From: Archegozetes longisetosus
Lineage: Eukaryota > Arthropoda > Arachnida > Sarcoptiformes > Trhypochthoniidae
DNA: 64,000 bases
Direction of reading: 5' to 3'
Assembly (NCBI GenBank): GCA_018873245.2
Contig: JAEMBT020000005.1
Coordinates: 11,234,001 to 11,298,000, forward strand
Below the pieces are notes generated by a model. It did no database searches. It was not told where the DNA came from and saw nothing but the letters and a program-made list of their open reading frames with translations. The position numbers and the translations under genes were made by a program. Below are positions 60,460 through 64,000 of this stretch, piece by piece; the first letter of the stretch is position 1, and each line of letters starts with the position of its first letter.

Positions 60460-61455
60460 TCAATTGTAGTTCAATTTACTATCGGGTCCAACACTAGGCC
60501 AATGATCATTGGACCAAACAAGATCAACAATATTCATCTTCTGGTGACCGCTTTCATTGGCGTCGTAATAATGATAGATCATGCGGTAGACTCCATTATC
60601 ATTGTAAACATCTTCGCCTCCAGGTCCACGAATACGGTCGTGACTGGCCAGTATCTGCGTGCCGCCCCCTTTCATCATATCTACACCATTGCGGTCAACA
60701 TAAGGCCCTTTAATATGTGTGGAACGACCAACCATTATGCGATAAGTACTGTTGGAACCGCTACAGCAATGATCGAACGAGACGAATAAATAATAAAAGC
60801 CTTCACGATAAGTTGATGACGCGCCTTCAATCGGTCCACCGTTTCGTGAAGCAAGAGAATACGTTGTCCAATCTATTTTTGTTAGTTTACCAGTATTAGA
60901 GTCTAATCTCCTCAATTTGATTCCTTCCCAATAAGACCCGAAAATAATCCACATTTCTGTTCGCTGTCCATTAGTTATCGTCCACGCAATTTCAGGGTCG
61001 ATAGCATTAAAGTTGTCTGTATTTATCGTATGAACGACTTCTCCTTGATCAGTCCACGGACCTTCAATGTGAGGGGCGGTAGCAACCCCTATCGCTGAGT
61101 CGCGGGAACCTGGTGTTGATGCAGCATAGTACACATAATACTGATTATTGAAAAAATTGACATCTGGAGCCCAAAGATTATCGGCTCTTCCTTTAACTGC
61201 TGCAGCAGTCCATCCAGGAATGGGAATGAATGCGCCATTGACCAAACTTACAGTGTCATTGCATATACGTCTCATTGGAGCAGTTCCGCCGGTCCTAAAC
61301 CAGCCACCGGACGAGAATACGTAATAGCAGTGACCTGCTTTGATTAGAGTCGGGTCGTGTACGTATAAATCCCCAGTAAATGCGTCACTTCGCCCCAAAA
61401 TATTCAGGACAATAAGAAACACAGTCAATTCTGACAACGTTCTGTATTTATCCAT
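60460..61455 (-). CDS. Secreted GH43 endo-alpha-1,5-L-arabinanase, single exon
   Basis: It hydrolyses alpha-1,5-arabinan, a side chain of plant pectin, outside the cell. An intact 331-residue ORF with an N-terminal signal peptide (hydrophobic TVFLIVLNILG, likely cut near residue 25). The five-bladed propeller residues of the family are in place: catalytic base D34 (VHDPTLI), pKa-tuning D153 (FNAIDPEIAW) and catalytic acid E210 (GGPIEGASSTYR). RADNLWAPDV and the FDHCCSGSNSTYRIMVGRS block match microbial, especially fungal, arabinanases. Length equals the single-domain enzyme. No introns, whereas the neighbouring genes have several, and G+C is visibly higher than in surrounding DNA. This suggests horizontal acquisition followed by addition or retention of a secretion signal. 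The nearest genes (ABCA, unknown) are unrelated and animal-type. Confidence 0.95.
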   Translation of the reverse strand: MDKYRTLSELTVFLIVLNILGRSDAFTGDLYVHDPTLIKAGHCYYVFSSGGWFRTGGTAPMRRICNDTVSLVNGAFIPIPGWTAAAVKGRADNLWAPDVNFFNNQYYVYYAASTPGSRDSAIGVATAPHIEGPWTDQGEVVHTINTDNFNAIDPEIAWTITNGQRTEMWIIFGSYWEGIKLRRLDSNTGKLTKIDWTTYSLASRNGGPIEGASSTYREGFYYLFVSFDHCCSGSNSTYRIMVGRSTHIKGPYVDRNGVDMMKGGGTQILASHDRIRGPGGEDVYNDNGVYRMIYHYYDANESGHQKMNIVDLVWSNDHWPSVGPDSKLNYN

Positions 61456-62088
61456 GTCAGTCTAACAATTCTCACTATTCAAAATATTAATGAGAACGTG
61501 TAAAAGTTTATTCTACAGTCAGTCAGTATCCAATTTGAATGGACTGGCTAACTTGTCTATCGAAGTAAAATATTCAAATTTGACTAGTTTAGTAATCAAA
61601 TTTTGAAATCTGAATTCTGAGTACTATGAATTCAATATCAAATTAATTAAATATCTTTAATTAGTAGTTTAAGCTTATTAGCGAAAAAATATGTTTATTA
61701 ACTTAAAATGAAGCGAAACTGTCTAGTACATTCTATTCAGTTTTGTTGATTTAAATACTTAATGAAAACTATAATCTGCACAATACATCTGCTTGATTCG
61801 CAAAGTTAATTGATAAGAAATTTGAAGGTCAAACTTAATAAAGTTTTACAAATTAATTGAAATAATTAGTAGTAATACTTGGGACAGTGAGCGCGAACCT
61901 CTAGGCACGACCCTCTAGACACGATCGTTTAACTACAAATATTGAAAAATATTAAATTAACGATTTGTGGTATTTAAATGAAGTATACAAAGGTTTTATT
62001 GACTTTTCATACCTTTTACTAACTATTTTTATAAATAAATGAGTTTAGAGAAAATATTGAATTTTTAAATATTTTCTAAAGTATGCAA
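61456..62088. other. Upstream region of the arabinanase gene
   Basis: AT-rich sequence 5' of the minus-strand arabinanase. It should contain its promoter, but I see no element that I can name with confidence. Confidence 0.4.
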
Positions 62089-62520
62089 ATGATGTCAATA
62101 TTTTTTCCCTTTATCAACTCCCTCTCAATTGTAAACATACGCATTTAGCTACAATTTAATTGACGTAGTTATTTTGAAATGCTAGCATAAAGACAACAAT
62201 AAATGACATCAATGAATATTTTCATATCAATACTACCCCTTAATTGTAGACATTTATTTTGCTACAATTTAGTTAACGAAATTATTGTGAAATCTCTTAC
62301 TTGATAATTCCAATAAATGACATCAATGATTTTTTCTCTTTAACTATTCCCTCTCAATTGTAAAAATATGTATTTGGTTAAAATTTGGTTAACGTAATTA
62401 TTGTGAAACCGCTTATCGATTCCAATATATGACACCAATGACTTTTTCTCTTGAACTGCTCCCTCTCAATTGTAAGCATATATATTTTGCTAAAATTTAA
62501 TTAGCGTTATTATTGAGAGA
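62089..62520. repeat. Tandem array, four units of about 114 bp
   Basis: Units begin at 62089, 62203, 62317 and 62429, each opening ATGA(T/C)(G/A)(T/C)CAAT and containing CTCCCTCTCAATTGTAAAC-like and GCTACAATTTAATTGACGTA-like blocks. Spacings of 114, 114 and 112 bp. The copies differ by perhaps 20-25%. A minisatellite-like array with no coding content. Confidence 0.85.
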
Positions 62521-62569
62521 TTGTTAGTCTTAATTCAATATGGCTTCATAGTATACATTATCATTGCAC

Positions 62570-62768
62570 TAGTGTTGTAAAGACTTCTAGAGATTTTTTC
62601 TTTCGAGAAATTATTTTCTAATATCTTTCTGAAAAACATTTTGTAACGATTTTTAGAGAAAATCTCTAGAAATATTTCTGAAATGTATGTAAACCTTTGG
62701 TATAGAAAATTTTCACAATCTTTTGAGAAACTTTCCAGAAATATTATTTATTATATTATTCAACACTA
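62570..62768. repeat. TAGTGTTG...CAACACTA palindromic repeat family (copy 3)
   Basis: Outer ends TAGTGTTG and CAACACTA are exact inverted repeats. The interior consists of GAGAAATTATTTTC, CTCTAGAAATATTTCTG and similar blocks, as in the copies at 9244 and 44846. Confidence 0.75.
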
Positions 62769-63439
62769 CTCAACATGTTGATACGCTAAACTTAACTTAA
62801 AGATATGCCGTAAAACTGTATTAAAGAATAAGATGTGCCTGAATATGTATCATATGTGCAAGAATTTTCAAATGTGGACGTATCAAAGGGTTTTAGTGAG
62901 TGCAAGCCTAACACATGGAATTTCAGGTAAACAAATAGTTAACTTATCAATATTTGCAAGTTATGAATGAAGATTGATAATGTGATGAGATAACCTCTTT
63001 TTCAGTTAAGAATTTAAACGATTATGATATAACGTGATACGGGCAAGTAAGCTCTATATTGGAGCGATTGTTTATTATCCGTATAGCTATACTTTCTATT
63101 ATAGGTTTACGTAAATTTGTATTTTAAAATATTTCGTAAAATATTATGTGAACTTTTTCCCGCAAAAGTGTATTTTCTGTTTTTGTGCTTTCCCTCCCGT
63201 TAAGTAATTTTTTATGCTTTATTTTGTTTTATAGAATATTATGAGAACTTTGCCGGTTTTAAATATAAACATAGAATGGATTGCGATCTCTATAATTCTA
63301 CTTTAAATGCTTTACAAAATATAGTTATTTCAGTATCCGTAAGAATATTCAGGCCTCTACAACAATAATAGAGATTAAGTTGCACAAATTTTGAAAGTAA
63401 TGTTAAGCAAAGAGCCAAAATCGTTCATTCTTTTTAACG

Positions 63440-64000
63440 ATGGCTCAAGAAATGGTAGATAAAAAGAATACTTACTTTCAACTTTTAACCACGTCTTTGG
63501 GTAATATGCTTATAATGCAAGAGCACATTAAAGACGTGATGAAGAAATGCAGTATTTTTAATTTTCATTTTATATTTGCTTTCTATATTATTATTAAATA
63601 TATTATTACTCTCATTAAGATAATTATTTGTAATTTTGAGAACATGAGAAAAGCGTTCAAAAACAAAAGTGAAAATGGATACCGAGTGAAGAGTTGATGC
63701 CGTGCCTTTTTCATAGTAGATATACCTTCTTTCAATAAAAAGGACTCCACCGAAGAATCGTCGGTAAATATTGAAAATTTATTTTAGAGATTATAAGATT
63801 TAATTTTGTTCTTTAATTTCTTTTATTAGAGAGACAAAGCGATGCGAAAAGTTTATCAAAGCCGGATAACCAAAACCGCAAGTCGATGTACGAAGGAAAA
63901 TTAAGCATACGTCAGAAGGAGCATCAAAGCTTGGAATTAAAGATTTCAAAAAAGAAAATTGGAAAATTCAATCTAAAAAGGACTAATACAGGAATACATC
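63440..64000 (+). CDS. 5' part of an unidentified gene running off the right edge
   Basis: A possible first exon starts MAQEMVDKKNTYFQLLTTSL at 63440. The downstream half of that ORF turns into hydrophobic, intron-like sequence. A second open stretch follows an acceptor (TTTCTTTTATTAG, ending at 63830) and reads SDAKSLSKPDNQNRKSMYEG, then HQSLELKISKKKIGKFNLKR, still open at the window end. It is basic and lysine-rich. I recognise no domain. The exon join is not certain. Confidence 0.35.

Noticed and set aside
62089..62520. CRISPR-like array
   Set aside because: Units are diverged along their whole length, with no conserved-repeat/variable-spacer pattern, and the context is eukaryotic.

Overview
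The window looks like nuclear DNA of a small arthropod. It is strongly AT-rich, with spliced genes whose introns are often only 56-70 bp. The genes belong to arthropod families: a gustatory receptor, an ionotropic receptor, a CYP3-clan-like P450, an ABCA transporter and eIF2-alpha-kinase-like kinases. A secreted fungal/bacterial-type GH43 arabinanase would fit a plant- or detritus-feeding mite or a springtail. That placement is inference; no ribosomal or mitochondrial marker is present.

Layout. 0.5-4.2 kb (+): 3' part of a GMC oxidoreductase. 5.9-9.2 kb (+): a cytochrome P450 pseudogene cut by a complete 1.4 kb Tc1/mariner DD34E element (7213-8638). 11.1-12.9 kb (+): an ionotropic receptor with clean exon phases. 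13.5-13.9 kb (-): a GH31-like remnant. 15.2-16.1 kb (-): a dead eIF2-alpha-kinase-like gene. 16638-31467: a 14,830 bp Polinton/Maverick-type element with 1,499 bp terminal inverted repeats. 31.8-35.4 kb (-): a second eIF2-alpha-kinase-like gene. 35.9-37.0 kb: a duplication and a decayed terminus of another Polinton. 39.0-43.1 kb (+): a gustatory receptor pseudogene followed by an intact receptor. 48.4 kb (+): a cysteine-rich type I membrane protein. 51.5-58.2 kb (+): an eight-exon full-length ABCA transporter with three coding lesions. 60.5-61.5 kb (-): an intact single-exon GH43 endo-arabinanase. 63.4 kb to the right edge (+): an unidentified partial gene.

The centre of interest is the Polinton. 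Its terminal repeats appear identical wherever I compared them, and flanking hexamers CATGGC/CATGGT look like a target-site duplication. Yet its protein-primed family-B DNA polymerase has at least three in-frame stops and five frame changes, and I recognise no integrase, packaging ATPase, protease or capsid gene. It carries small zinc-finger, helix-turn-helix and coiled-coil ORFs and, unexpectedly, a split gene resembling the ART-HYD1 ADP-ribosyltransferase toxin domain. A defective copy mobilised in trans, carrying cargo, is the simplest reading.

Smaller repeats are dense: hairpin MITEs at 27.2 and 38.5 kb, foldback elements at 1.5, 33.6, 44.0 and 50.6 kb, a terminal-repeat element built from CGATATTATGTCG motifs at 58.6-59.6 kb, three copies of a TAGTGTTG...CAACACTA family, and tandem arrays. 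Several otherwise good genes have single-base frame changes, some in A or T runs, so part of the 'pseudogene' signal may be sequence error; the nonsense codons are harder to explain that way.
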